The notes below the pieces were generated by a model. That model ran no database searches. It was not told where the DNA came from and saw only the letters and a list, made by a program, of their open reading frames with translations. From JBFFSQ01 sp041572275 (lineage in GTDB: Bacteria > Pseudomonadota > Gammaproteobacteria > SZUA-229): a stretch of DNA of 20,544 bases. Positions within the stretch are counted from its first letter, which is position 1; each line of letters begins with the position of its first letter. The position numbers and the translations under genes are program-made. Of the stretch, positions 1-7,899 are shown piece by piece. The stretch is taken from the NCBI GenBank assembly GCA_041572275.1, contig JBFFSQ010000032.1, positions 1 to 20,544 on the forward strand, in the 5' to 3' direction.

Positions 1-366
1 CAGATGCTTCGGCTGAATACCGTGTCCAGTAACCTGGCCAATGCTGAAACCATGGCCAGTCGTCCGGAAGATGTTTACAAAGCTCGGCATCCAGTATTTC
101 AGAGTGTGCTCAATGACAGTATGGGTGAACAAGGCGCAGCCACCGTCAAGGTCAGTGAAATTGTTGAAAGTAACACGCCCGCGGTTTCGCACTATATGCC
201 CGGGCATCCTCTGGCGAACGGTGACGGCTATGTGTTCAGTCCCGGCATCAATGCAGTGGAAGAAATGGCCGATATGATTTCTGCTTCCCGTAGTTATCAA
301 AATAATGTGGAAGTGTTATCCACAACCAAAGAATTACTCATCCGTACACTGCAACTGGGTCGATAA
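1..366 (+). CDS. flgC: FlgC, proximal rod protein (5' end outside window)
   Basis: FlgC forms part of the proximal rod of the flagellar basal body, in the periplasm between MS ring and hook. The reading frame is open from the first base of the window, so the true start lies upstream; the ATG at 4 is internal. The visible 121 residues begin in the conserved N-terminal rod/hook helix (LNTVSSNLANAE), which in FlgC is usually preceded by roughly 15-20 residues. The segment YKARHPVF is typical of FlgC. The C-terminus carries the conserved axial-protein helix ending in SYQNNVEVLSTTKELLIRTL. It is followed 13 bases later by flgD, as in the usual flgBCDEFG order. The family assignment is secure; only the first residues are missing. 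Confidence 0.96.
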   Translation, partial: QMLRLNTVSSNLANAETMASRPEDVYKARHPVFQSVLNDSMGEQGAATVKVSEIVESNTPAVSHYMPGHPLANGDGYVFSPGINAVEEMADMISASRSYQNNVEVLSTTKELLIRTLQLGR

Positions 367-379
367 GAGGATATAGATA

Positions 380-1057
380 ATGGAAACCAATCCATATGCT
401 GGTATTTCCGGATTAACCACCTCCCAGGATGTGGCCAATCAAACCAATAATGCACGCACCTCATTGGGACAGGACCAGTTCCTTGAGTTGATGACGCAAC
501 AGTTAAAAAATCAGGACCCTATGGCGCCGATGGACAATGGCGAGTTTCTTGGTCAGATTGCACAGTTTGGTGCGGTCACCGGAATTAATGACCTGAATAC
601 CTCATTCAATAGTTTTGCTTCAAGTTTACAGTCGTCACAGGCACTGGAAGCATCCAATCTTATTGGCCGTCAGGTACTGGTTGATCATGATCAGGCTTAT
701 CTGCCGGATAACGGTAATCTGACCGGTGCCGTTAATCTCGAATCCAGTGCTGATAGCGTAGCAGTGAATATCTATAACAGTACCGGTACCGTCATTGGAC
801 GGGTGGAACTGGGCGCGCAAACGCCCGGACTGGTGCCGTTTAACTGGGACGGCGTGAGTCTGGATGGGCAGCGCTTATCGTCCGGTCGTTATCGTATCGA
901 AGTAGAAGCGAAATACGGTAACCATACTGAATCATTGTCACCTCTGGTGTCTGCCAATGTGGCAAGTTTGACGCTTGGAAAAGTTGGACAAGAAATGCTA
1001 GTCGAGCTGGAAAATCTGGGACAGATTGAATTCAGCCAAATTAATCAAATCCTGTAA
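380..1057 (+). CDS. flgD: FlgD, hook cap / basal-body rod modification protein
   Basis: FlgD is the scaffold cap that sits on the growing hook, allows FlgE subunits to polymerise and is later discarded. The 225 residues show the two expected parts. The N-terminal export and cap segment contains the hallmark run LGQDQFLELMTQQLKNQDP (about residues 29-47) followed by QIAQFGAV. A C-terminal beta-rich Ig/tudor-like region ends with the FlgD-type stretch FNWDGVSLDGQRLSSGRYRI. The start at 380 has a purine-rich ribosome-binding site (AAGAGG, 365-370) overlapping the flgC stop. It lies between flgC and flgE, and the short spacings suggest co-transcription. Confidence 0.96.
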   Translation: METNPYAGISGLTTSQDVANQTNNARTSLGQDQFLELMTQQLKNQDPMAPMDNGEFLGQIAQFGAVTGINDLNTSFNSFASSLQSSQALEASNLIGRQVLVDHDQAYLPDNGNLTGAVNLESSADSVAVNIYNSTGTVIGRVELGAQTPGLVPFNWDGVSLDGQRLSSGRYRIEVEAKYGNHTESLSPLVSANVASLTLGKVGQEMLVELENLGQIEFSQINQIL

Positions 1058-1080
1058 GCCCAGGTCTGAGGAGAAATAAC

Positions 1081-2388
1081 ATGTCATTTAATATTGCATT
1101 GAGTGGATTAAACGCAGCATCGTCGGATCTGTCTGTGACCAGTAATAACATTGCCAATGTGGGTACCACAGGTTTTAAAGGTTCACGCGCAGAATTCGCT
1201 GATATCTATGCCGCATCCCCTCTAGGTACAACCGCGAACGCGATTGGCGGTGGCGTACAGTTGGCTACAGTCTCGCAACAGTTTACCCAGGGTAACCTTG
1301 AATTTACCGAAAACACACTGGATATGGCGATCAGTGGTGAAGGCTTTTATATCATGCGTGAAAACGCCACCAGTAATGATCTGAGCTACACCCGCGCAGG
1401 TGCATTTCAGGTCGACAATAACGGCAATATTGTCAACAGTGCCGGTCAGTTATTACAGGTGTTCCCGGTTGATGCTTTGGGTAATGCCACCACCACCAGT
1501 TTAACCGGTACCATACCGCTGACCGTGCCGAATACCATCGGTACGCCACAGGCAACAACCTCTGTTGAAATGAATATGAATCTGCCGGCGGGTATTTCAC
1601 CGGCTATACCCGTTGCTGCACTGGATGCTGACCTGGCAGGTCCTATTCCGGTCTCGCCTAATCCCAATAACTATCATCACTCTACATCAGCCACCGTGTT
1701 TGATTCACAGGGTAACTCGCACATCATGACCATGTATTTTGTGATGACCGATGATTTGAATAATACCTGGGATGTACGTTCAACACTGGATGGTGCGCCA
1801 ATGACGTCAACCACATCGCCCTCCGCTGAACAACTGGACTTTGATGCAGCTGGATTATTGGACCTGGCTAATACCACTGATGGTGGTGCCATTGCCTATA
1901 ACGCCATTGACCCATTAAACGGTGCGGCGCTGATGACCATTACGGTGGACTATCGATCTCAGAATAATAACCTGACACAGGAAGCGCAGGGCGATTTTTA
2001 TGTAGCTTATCTGAATCAGGATGGCTTCTCAACTGGTCGACTCAGTGGACTTGAGGTGGACGAAGAAGGTTTGATTCGCGCCAGTTTCACCAATGGTCAG
2101 ATTACACCTCTAGGTAAAGTGGCCATGGCACGATTTGATAATCCACAGGGTTTACGTCAAACCGGCGATACCGCCTGGGTTGAGACCACAGAATCCGGTG
2201 CTGCTGTTGCCGGTGAGGCGGGTACCGGTAACTTCGGTTTAATTCAAACCGGTGCGCTGGAAACGTCCAATGTGGATTTGACGGCTCAGTTGGTGAAGCT
2301 GATTACGGCACAACGTAATTTCCAGGCCAATTCAAAATCTATTGAAACAGCGAATACCGTTACTCAGACGGTGATTAACATCCGTTAA
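1081..2388 (+). CDS. flgE: FlgE, flagellar hook protein
   Basis: FlgE polymerises into the curved hook, the universal joint between rod and filament. The 435-residue product has the conserved axial N-terminus (ALSGLNAASSDLSVTSNNIA, then NVGTTGFKGSR) and the C-terminal coiled-coil helix (LVKLITAQRNFQANSKSIET) shared by rod and hook proteins. A large middle part forms the exposed hook domains. The length fits the family. A strong Shine-Dalgarno (TGAGGAG, 1067-1073) supports the ATG at 1081. It follows flgD by 23 bases. The stop codon falls inside the first unit of a degenerate 7-base repeat that fills the gap to flgF. Confidence 0.97.
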   Translation: MSFNIALSGLNAASSDLSVTSNNIANVGTTGFKGSRAEFADIYAASPLGTTANAIGGGVQLATVSQQFTQGNLEFTENTLDMAISGEGFYIMRENATSNDLSYTRAGAFQVDNNGNIVNSAGQLLQVFPVDALGNATTTSLTGTIPLTVPNTIGTPQATTSVEMNMNLPAGISPAIPVAALDADLAGPIPVSPNPNNYHHSTSATVFDSQGNSHIMTMYFVMTDDLNNTWDVRSTLDGAPMTSTTSPSAEQLDFDAAGLLDLANTTDGGAIAYNAIDPLNGAALMTITVDYRSQNNNLTQEAQGDFYVAYLNQDGFSTGRLSGLEVDEEGLIRASFTNGQITPLGKVAMARFDNPQGLRQTGDTAWVETTESGAAVAGEAGTGNFGLIQTGALETSNVDLTAQLVKLITAQRNFQANSKSIETANTVTQTVINIR

Positions 2389-2417
2389 TCGTTAATGGTT
2401 GGTAGTTAATGGTTTAT
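2383..2417 (+). repeat. Degenerate 7-bp repeat in the flgE-flgF gap
   Basis: Five consecutive 7-base units can be read: CGTTAAT, CGTTAAT, GGTTGGT, AGTTAAT, GGTTTAT. They start in the last codon of flgE and fill most of the flgE-flgF spacer. They fit a loose NGTTNAT pattern. A 17-base stretch here (2384-2400) differs at one position from 20337-20353, next to the ATCAACC array at the window end, whose reverse complement is GGTTGAT. This points to the same repeat family, here decayed or diverged. Confidence 0.65.
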
Positions 2418-2433
2418 AAACAGGTAAACAACG

Positions 2434-3174
2434 ATGGATAAAATGCTTTTCATAGCCATGAACGGGGCCAAACAGGCGATGCAGGCACAGACCAGTATCA
2501 GTCATAACCTGGCCAATGCCAGCACCGTCGGTTTTAAGGCCAATCTGGATGCTTATACCAACTGGCATGTCGATGGGCCCGGCTTTAATACCCGGGTCTA
2601 CAACCAGTTAGAAGCCCAGGGCAGTAATCTTCAGGCTGGCAACTTTGCCACCACCGATCGAGAACTGGATGTAGCGATACAGGGAGAGGGCTGGATTGCC
2701 GTACAGGGTGTTGATGGCTCAGAAGCTTATACCCGTGCCGGGGATTTACGACTCGATGCCAATGGCCAACTGAAGACAGGTGCTGGACATCCGGTAATCG
2801 GTAACTCGGGTCCTATCGTTCTACCGCCGGCACAGAAACTGGAGATTGGTGCCGATGGCTCGATCAGTATTATTCCCATCGGTCAGACCGCTGAAAGTAT
2901 GGCCATCGTTGACCGTATCAAGTTGGTTATGCCAGAAGGCAGTGAATTACAGAAAGGACAGGATGGCCTGATGCGTAGCCGTGATGGGCAGCCATTGCCT
3001 CTCGATGCCGGAGTGGGCCTGTCTTCCGGCGTCCTTGAGCACAGCAATGTAAATGCTGTGTCTGAACTTGTTGAACTTATACAGAACGCCAGACAATTTG
3101 AAGCCAATGTCAAACTCATGCGCACGGCGCAGGAGAATGATGAAGTATCGGCCCGTCTGTTGCGGAACTCATAA
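2434..3174 (+). CDS. flgF: FlgF, proximal rod protein
   Basis: FlgF is one of the rod proteins of the flagellar drive shaft. The 246-residue protein starts MDKMLFIAMNGAKQAM, typical of FlgF. It then has the conserved SHNLANASTVGFKA axial motif and the rod/hook-family segment TDRELDVAIQGEGWIAVQG, and ends with the C-terminal helix NARQFEANVKLMRTAQE. The ATG at 2434 is preceded at a good distance by AGG (2422-2424). It lies between flgE and flgG, 18 bases before flgG. The 45-base upstream gap is occupied by the degenerate heptamer repeat and shows no promoter of its own. Confidence 0.96.
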   Translation: MDKMLFIAMNGAKQAMQAQTSISHNLANASTVGFKANLDAYTNWHVDGPGFNTRVYNQLEAQGSNLQAGNFATTDRELDVAIQGEGWIAVQGVDGSEAYTRAGDLRLDANGQLKTGAGHPVIGNSGPIVLPPAQKLEIGADGSISIIPIGQTAESMAIVDRIKLVMPEGSELQKGQDGLMRSRDGQPLPLDAGVGLSSGVLEHSNVNAVSELVELIQNARQFEANVKLMRTAQENDEVSARLLRNS

Positions 3175-3192
3175 TTAACTGGAGTCTGAATC

Positions 3193-3978
3193 ATGAATCC
3201 TGCATTGTGGATATCCAAAACCGGTCTTGATGCACAACAATCACGTTTGTCAGTGATTTCCAATAACCTGGCGAATGTGAATACCAATGGTTTTAAACGT
3301 GACCAGGCCGTATTCGAAGATCTAATGTATCAGAATGTGCGCCAGGTGGGTGCTCGTTCCTCAGAAGACACCCAGCTTCCGTCAGGTATGTCGGTGGGAA
3401 CTGGTGTTCGCGTCGTAGCCACTGAAAAATTACATACCCAGGGCAATCTGGTACAAACCGGTAATTCACTGGATGTGGCTATTGAAGGGCGTGGTTTTTT
3501 TCAAATACTTAAACCTGATGGCACGCTGGCTTATAGTCGCGATGGCTCTTTCCAGGTCGATTCACAGGGCCAGGTTGTTACTGCCAATGGTTACCAGTTG
3601 CAACCCGCAATATCGATTCCTTCTAATGCCCAGAGTATCACCATCGGTGAGGATGGCATTGTGTCGGTATTATCAGGTGGTGCAGCGACACCAACCCAGG
3701 TGGGTAATATTCAGACAGTCGATTTTATTAATCCCACAGGCTTACAACCCATTGGCAATAATCTGTTCCTGGAAACAGCAGCCAGTGGTGCACCACAAAC
3801 TGGGACTCCAGGGCTCAATGGATTAGGATCCTTGAGCAGTGGTGCACTGGAAAGCTCCAATGTGAATGTCGTGGAAGAGCTGGTGAATATGATTGAAACT
3901 CAGCGTGCCTATGAAATGAATTCCAAGGTAATTTCTACTACCGATCAGATGCTGCAGTATGTAAGCAACAATCTATAG
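3193..3978 (+). CDS. flgG: FlgG, distal rod protein
   Basis: FlgG makes the distal rod that passes through the P and L rings. At 261 residues it has the standard family length. It shows the conserved N-terminus (ALWISKTGLDAQQSRLSVIS, then NNLANVNTNGFKRD), the central SLDVAIEGRGFFQI motif and the C-terminal ELVNMIETQRAYEMNSKVIS helix, a near-textbook FlgG signature. A GGAG ribosome-binding site (3181-3184) precedes the ATG by 8 bases. flgH follows within 25 bases, so flgF-flgG-flgH read as one unit. Confidence 0.98.
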   Translation: MNPALWISKTGLDAQQSRLSVISNNLANVNTNGFKRDQAVFEDLMYQNVRQVGARSSEDTQLPSGMSVGTGVRVVATEKLHTQGNLVQTGNSLDVAIEGRGFFQILKPDGTLAYSRDGSFQVDSQGQVVTANGYQLQPAISIPSNAQSITIGEDGIVSVLSGGAATPTQVGNIQTVDFINPTGLQPIGNNLFLETAASGAPQTGTPGLNGLGSLSSGALESSNVNVVEELVNMIETQRAYEMNSKVISTTDQMLQYVSNNL

Positions 3979-3999
3979 TCGTAAAAAAGGTTGAGTGAT

Positions 4000-4683
4000 A
4001 TGAACACTAATTTTGTAAAACAATGCCTGATGCTGTGTTCAGTATTCGTGCTGATTACCGGTTGTGCTACTGCGCCACAGGAATTGGGTGAGTTTGAACC
4101 CATCGTGCGACCAGTAGCGCCACCTGCACCCAGTTATGAAAATGGGTCTTTATTTCAGGCGCGTAGCATTTCATTGTTTGAAGATGCGCGTCCGTATCGA
4201 GTAGGTGATATTTTGACGATTGTTTTACAGGAAAGTACCAGTGCCAGTAAAACTGCTGCCACCTCTACCAAGAAAGATGATGATATCAGTATTGATGTAC
4301 CGACTGTCTTCGGTGTATCACCCACGTATAACGGTAACCAGTTGCTGGATCTGACCATGTCGCCATCGCGTGAATTTGAAGGTGAAGGTGACAGTAGTCA
4401 AAGCAATAGCCTGAATGGCGAGATTACAGTTACAGTTGTTGATATTTTGTCTAATGGCAATCTGGTAGTGAAGGGTGAAAAGTGGTTTACCTTGAATCAG
4501 GGAAAAGAATACATTCGCATTGCGGGTGTTATTCGACCACAGGATGTGAAACCAGATAATACCGTGACATCAAGTAAGTTGGCTGATGCTCAAATTGCGT
4601 ATAGTGGTGAAGGGTTTGTGGCTGATAGCAATCAACAGGGCTGGTTTTCACGCTTCTTGAGTAGTGAGTGGTGGCCATTCTAA
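4000..4683 (+). CDS. flgH: FlgH, L-ring lipoprotein
   Basis: FlgH builds the L ring, the outer-membrane bushing of the basal body. I place the start at the ATG at 4000: the AAGG at 3987-3990 is then 9 bases upstream, whereas the in-frame TTG at 3991 would directly abut it. The 227-residue product starts with a lipoprotein signal peptide and lipobox (I-T-G-C, Cys22) followed by Ala, compatible with outer-membrane retention. The mature part has FlgH-typical segments: YRVGDILTIVLQEST, NGEITVTVVDILSNGNLVVKG and EYIRIAGVIRPQDV. It is the last gene before a strong intrinsic terminator. Unusually, flgI does not follow directly. Confidence 0.97.
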   Translation: MNTNFVKQCLMLCSVFVLITGCATAPQELGEFEPIVRPVAPPAPSYENGSLFQARSISLFEDARPYRVGDILTIVLQESTSASKTAATSTKKDDDISIDVPTVFGVSPTYNGNQLLDLTMSPSREFEGEGDSSQSNSLNGEITVTVVDILSNGNLVVKGEKWFTLNQGKEYIRIAGVIRPQDVKPDNTVTSSKLADAQIAYSGEGFVADSNQQGWFSRFLSSEWWPF

Positions 4684-4726
4684 ATAGTGTATGTAGAGTA
4701 CAGTATTTGTAGTTTTTTATTATTGT

Positions 4727-4751
4727 AGGCTCACTCAGGTGAGCCTTTTTT
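4727..4751 (+). terminator. Intrinsic terminator after flgH
   Basis: A perfect 8-bp stem (AGGCTCAC 4727-4734 / GTGAGCCT 4739-4746) with a TCAG loop is followed immediately by a T run to 4751. It lies 43 bases after the flgH stop and closes the flgC-flgH transcription unit. Confidence 0.92.
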
Positions 4752-5024
4752 GATGGTTTGTGACGCTCGTTTCCTCAATAAGACTCACCTGTTCGGGTGG
4801 TTGTGATCTTAAAATGTTTCTTTTGTCTAAATCTGGCTCACCAATTGAGAGGGTGGGGCTTATGTTCAGGATTTTTTCCTATTAGATTGGCCTCATTAGA
4901 TGAATTCGTTTTGTTATATTTAAACAAGATATTCATTAATGCGAATTGATGAAAGTGTTGGGCAGGTAATTTTTTTATATTCATTTATAGATGATTTTAG
5001 AAGTATTGTGGCGATATTTAAATC
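4752..5024. other. A+T-rich gap between flgH terminator and CyaA-like gene
   Basis: Together with the terminator this is a 341-base stretch without a gene. It is A+T-rich towards its right end and must hold the promoter of the 901-residue gene, but I see no convincing -35/-10 pair. TATATT at 4976-4981 could be a -10 but lacks a well-placed -35. A minor hairpin (CACC...GGTG around 4786-4800) has no T run. No RNA gene or CRP-type palindrome was recognised. Confidence 0.5.
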
Positions 5025-7730
5025 ATGAACATCACAGATAGAAAAGAGTTGTTTTTAGCTTATAACAATATTCGTTACAGACGTTTTTTTAACAAGCTTA
5101 AACTGGAGCAGAAAAAGGCTATTCATGTGTTGCCATTGATGTTGCATGTAAATATTAATTTGTTACCTGGTTATATCAGCAATAGGACGCCGTTTGGGAT
5201 ATATGATTACATGCCTGATGAAAAGGCAGTGCGGTTTGCAACACAATTTAATGAGCAGATAAGTTTTAACACGGAAGCTAACCTAGTAAGCTGGGATATT
5301 GAGGCGGTGTATTTGCAGGAAGATATTGCTACAAATAAACTCATGTTCTGGGTGTTACATGATGTAGGATTAGATGAGAGTAAAGTTAATTTGCTCAGGC
5401 AGAAAGTAAAAATTTTAACGGGCTGGTTGCGTAAAATAAATCTGGATATTGAGTATAGAGTTTCTACACCAGAGTCAATCTCAAATAATTATTATGGTGT
5501 TTCCGCGGGTGCATTTAATCCAGATAGGAGCTTCTTTTTAGATAAATTCTATGCAGAAATAATTGTAATTGCAGGGAAGTATCCAGCATGGTGGTTGCTG
5601 CCGCCAGAAAAAGAAAGCATATACGTAGATTATATGGTTGAGGTTGGTGAGAAATATAAAAGTATTGCTGATGAGTGTATTGATTTTGGGTCTTTGTCAC
5701 TACTTAGACCGCAGGATTATTTATCGGCTGCGCTATGGTATTTATATAATGCGAAAAGCTTACCAGAATCATCCTGGTTGAATTTGTTGTCACTTCGACA
5801 TCGTTTTATGTCGTTTCCTCGGATTGATAACATTGCAACCAGGCTGAAGTCGAACATGATTGAAAATTACGATGACCTTGAGGATGTAAATGAGAAAGGG
5901 ATATTTATTGGCCTCATAAACGAGGATATTAATTCAGGCGCAACAAAATACGATGATAGATTAGATAAATTGCTTGTCACTATTTCATCGTATTGGTCAA
6001 AGCAGACTAATCAGTTAACTAATTATTCAGTATTTACGCAACTTTTGCTATGGAGGACTAATGCTGATAATAAAAGTTTTGTTGTAAATGCAGGTGTTGA
6101 TGATTTTATTGAAAGCAGGAAAGTTTTGTTGCATTTAATAACAGAGATATATAAATGGATAGTCGCTCGTGTTTATGAACAGGATTCATCATTGGTTGAT
6201 CGTCTGTCTTTGATGCAGTCAGTGTCGGAAAATCTGCTGTCTCATATTGGAATATTCGAAGATAAGTTGCCTGTTATAAATGCGCACGTTGTTCCAGAGT
6301 TTTATCTCGATAAGATATGTCTCGTTGAAAATTCAGATGTGGATGAGTCGAATAAATGGATCCTGGCCAGACCTTCTCGGTCGGATGATTTGATTGAAAT
6401 ATATTCGGCTGAATCCATTGTGGGTGCATTGGTTTGGGCTTGGGTTAATCGTCTAATAGATTCTAGTACGCAGATCTCGGTTCGGTGTAGGTCTGGCTTT
6501 ATCCGGCAGACAGAAGTAAATGACCTTCTTGCAGATGTGATTCAAGATATTCCTAATGACTTTGCATGTAATGTATCGTTGGATGATTTTACAAATAAAG
6601 AACAGAATCTTCGTTCAATAATTTACATACATGTTGATGGAAAGGAGGAAGTCGGTTTTGGCGTGGATGTAGGCAGCTCTATAGATAGTAATTTTATTGA
6701 AAGCGAATGCATTGCATTATCCAGTTGGGGTGAGAGTAGGTATCAGTATTTATATGGCCTGGATGCGCTTGTGTTTTATATGGCTGATTGGTTGAATGAG
6801 GCGCTATTAAACGACAATGAGCGGTCGTCTGCCTTTGTAATAAAGTCATTGAAGTCCGGCTTAAGCAATTATATATCGCTACAAGTGCGTGATATATATG
6901 ATGAAGTCTTCCGGTATTTCTATAGTCAAGTCCATATGAAATCTAGTTATGTTTTCAGGTGTTTAGACAGATATTACTTGTTGGCTTATGAAAATAGTAA
7001 ATTAGGATGTAAGGTTTTGGGTGATAAGAAATCACTTTATAAATATTTTGAGCATAAACAGTCCTTTTCAAAAAATCTATCACTGAGTTTTAATTCGTTT
7101 AATAATACGCCGTTGCTGGAAATGCTGCGGCTAAATAAACCAGGTCTAATTCAGCTGTTTTATCTTCCAAACTATGATTTTGTTGATGTATATATTATTG
7201 ACGAAAATAGTTCTTTATATTATCACACTCAAGCTTTCATGGATGATAAGAGTTTTGTAAATCAATGGAATAATTTCTTTGACAATGCGCAGAGTCATCT
7301 TCAAGAGTTTGTGTCAAGTGATAAGGAAGAACTAAAAATCGAAATTGGCCGTCTTGTGCTTGATCATAGAAATCAGTACAGATACATAGAAGATGAGGCT
7401 CACATTTCTTCTAATTATGGTAATTATTTTAATCTTAAAGTCGTCATTGATGGTAAGGAAGATAATAGAGCGCTTACACTGCATTGTGATGACAGGTCGT
7501 TCTCATCTAATAATTATGGTGGTGGTATCTTCAGGGAATTCATGAGTTATGTGTTGCAGCAGCGGAAAAATACCGGTGATATACCTGTGTATTTGACAGA
7601 TATTGAGGCACCACTTGAGCTTTTTGAGAATGAGAAGGATGAGGAGATCAATGTATATAGTTTTCTTAAGTATAAAATCAATATTGAAAATAGGTTGTCG
7701 GTCATCTCAAAGCGTGACTATAAGCATTAA
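5025..7730 (+). CDS. CyaA-like protein: class I adenylate cyclase homologue lacking the catalytic motif
   Basis: The 901-residue protein aligns along its length with class I adenylate cyclases (recalled E. coli CyaA, 848 residues). Matches include residues 35-50 (VLPLMLHVNINLLPGY vs LLPTLLHYHHPLMPGY) and 172-204 (LDKFYAEIIVIAGK vs LDEFYRTAVRLAGK). Further matches are 221-241 (GSLSLLRPQDYLSAALWYLY), 465-510 (VWAWVNRLI vs VAWAWFNGLL) and 707-729 (LIQLFYL..DVYIIDENS vs IIQFFFE..NIYILDESN). A tail (YLTDIE, about 856-861) resembles longer cyclases. The catalytic signature GSxxSxGQxxxSDLDIWV should fall at residues 97-110. Here it is about six residues shorter, and DLD is replaced by KLM before the retained WV, so cyclase activity is unlikely. 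The ATG at 5025 has an in-frame TAA just before it and matches the family N-terminus; the ribosome-binding site is weak. No signal peptide is seen; probably cytoplasmic. Composition is A+T-richer than in the flg genes, suggesting transfer or relaxed selection. Confidence 0.85.
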   Translation: MNITDRKELFLAYNNIRYRRFFNKLKLEQKKAIHVLPLMLHVNINLLPGYISNRTPFGIYDYMPDEKAVRFATQFNEQISFNTEANLVSWDIEAVYLQEDIATNKLMFWVLHDVGLDESKVNLLRQKVKILTGWLRKINLDIEYRVSTPESISNNYYGVSAGAFNPDRSFFLDKFYAEIIVIAGKYPAWWLLPPEKESIYVDYMVEVGEKYKSIADECIDFGSLSLLRPQDYLSAALWYLYNAKSLPESSWLNLLSLRHRFMSFPRIDNIATRLKSNMIENYDDLEDVNEKGIFIGLINEDINSGATKYDDRLDKLLVTISSYWSKQTNQLTNYSVFTQLLLWRTNADNKSFVVNAGVDDFIESRKVLLHLITEIYKWIVARVYEQDSSLVDRLSLMQSVSENLLSHIGIFEDKLPVINAHVVPEFYLDKICLVENSDVDESNKWILARPSRSDDLIEIYSAESIVGALVWAWVNRLIDSSTQISVRCRSGFIRQTEVNDLLADVIQDIPNDFACNVSLDDFTNKEQNLRSIIYIHVDGKEEVGFGVDVGSSIDSNFIESECIALSSWGESRYQYLYGLDALVFYMADWLNEALLNDNERSSAFVIKSLKSGLSNYISLQVRDIYDEVFRYFYSQVHMKSSYVFRCLDRYYLLAYENSKLGCKVLGDKKSLYKYFEHKQSFSKNLSLSFNSFNNTPLLEMLRLNKPGLIQLFYLPNYDFVDVYIIDENSSLYYHTQAFMDDKSFVNQWNNFFDNAQSHLQEFVSSDKEELKIEIGRLVLDHRNQYRYIEDEAHISSNYGNYFNLKVVIDGKEDNRALTLHCDDRSFSSNNYGGGIFREFMSYVLQQRKNTGDIPVYLTDIEAPLELFENEKDEEINVYSFLKYKINIENRLSVISKRDYKH

Positions 7731-7754
7731 TCAATAGTTGCTTTTCTGTGCTTG

Positions 7755-7798
7755 CATCCAGAATATTGTTTTTTAGGTCAAGCGGACAAATCTGGATG
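7755..7798. repeat. Inverted repeat / hairpin downstream of the CyaA-like gene
   Basis: Perfect 8-base arms CATCCAGA (7755-7762) and TCTGGATG (7791-7798) are extended inward by TTGT/ACAA after a small internal loop. The hairpin lies 25 bases past the CyaA-like stop, is not followed by a T run, and precedes the real terminator at 7847-7876. It could stabilise the mRNA 3' end; no function can be assigned. Confidence 0.5.
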
Positions 7799-7846
7799 TG
7801 ACTGTATTTTATATAACTGGCTTTGATTAAAGCAAAAATATGATTT

Positions 7847-7876
7847 AAAAAAACACGGCTCAAGGCCGTGTTTTTT
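7847..7876. terminator. Bidirectional intrinsic terminator between convergent genes
   Basis: Stem AACACGGC (7852-7859) / GCCGTGTT (7865-7872) with a 5-base loop is flanked by an A run on the left (from 7847) and a T run on the right (7871-7876). It therefore terminates transcription from both sides: the CyaA-like gene on + and the DUF3365-type gene on -. Confidence 0.92.
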
Positions 7877-7899
7877 ATCTTAAATGAGCTGAATGTGAC

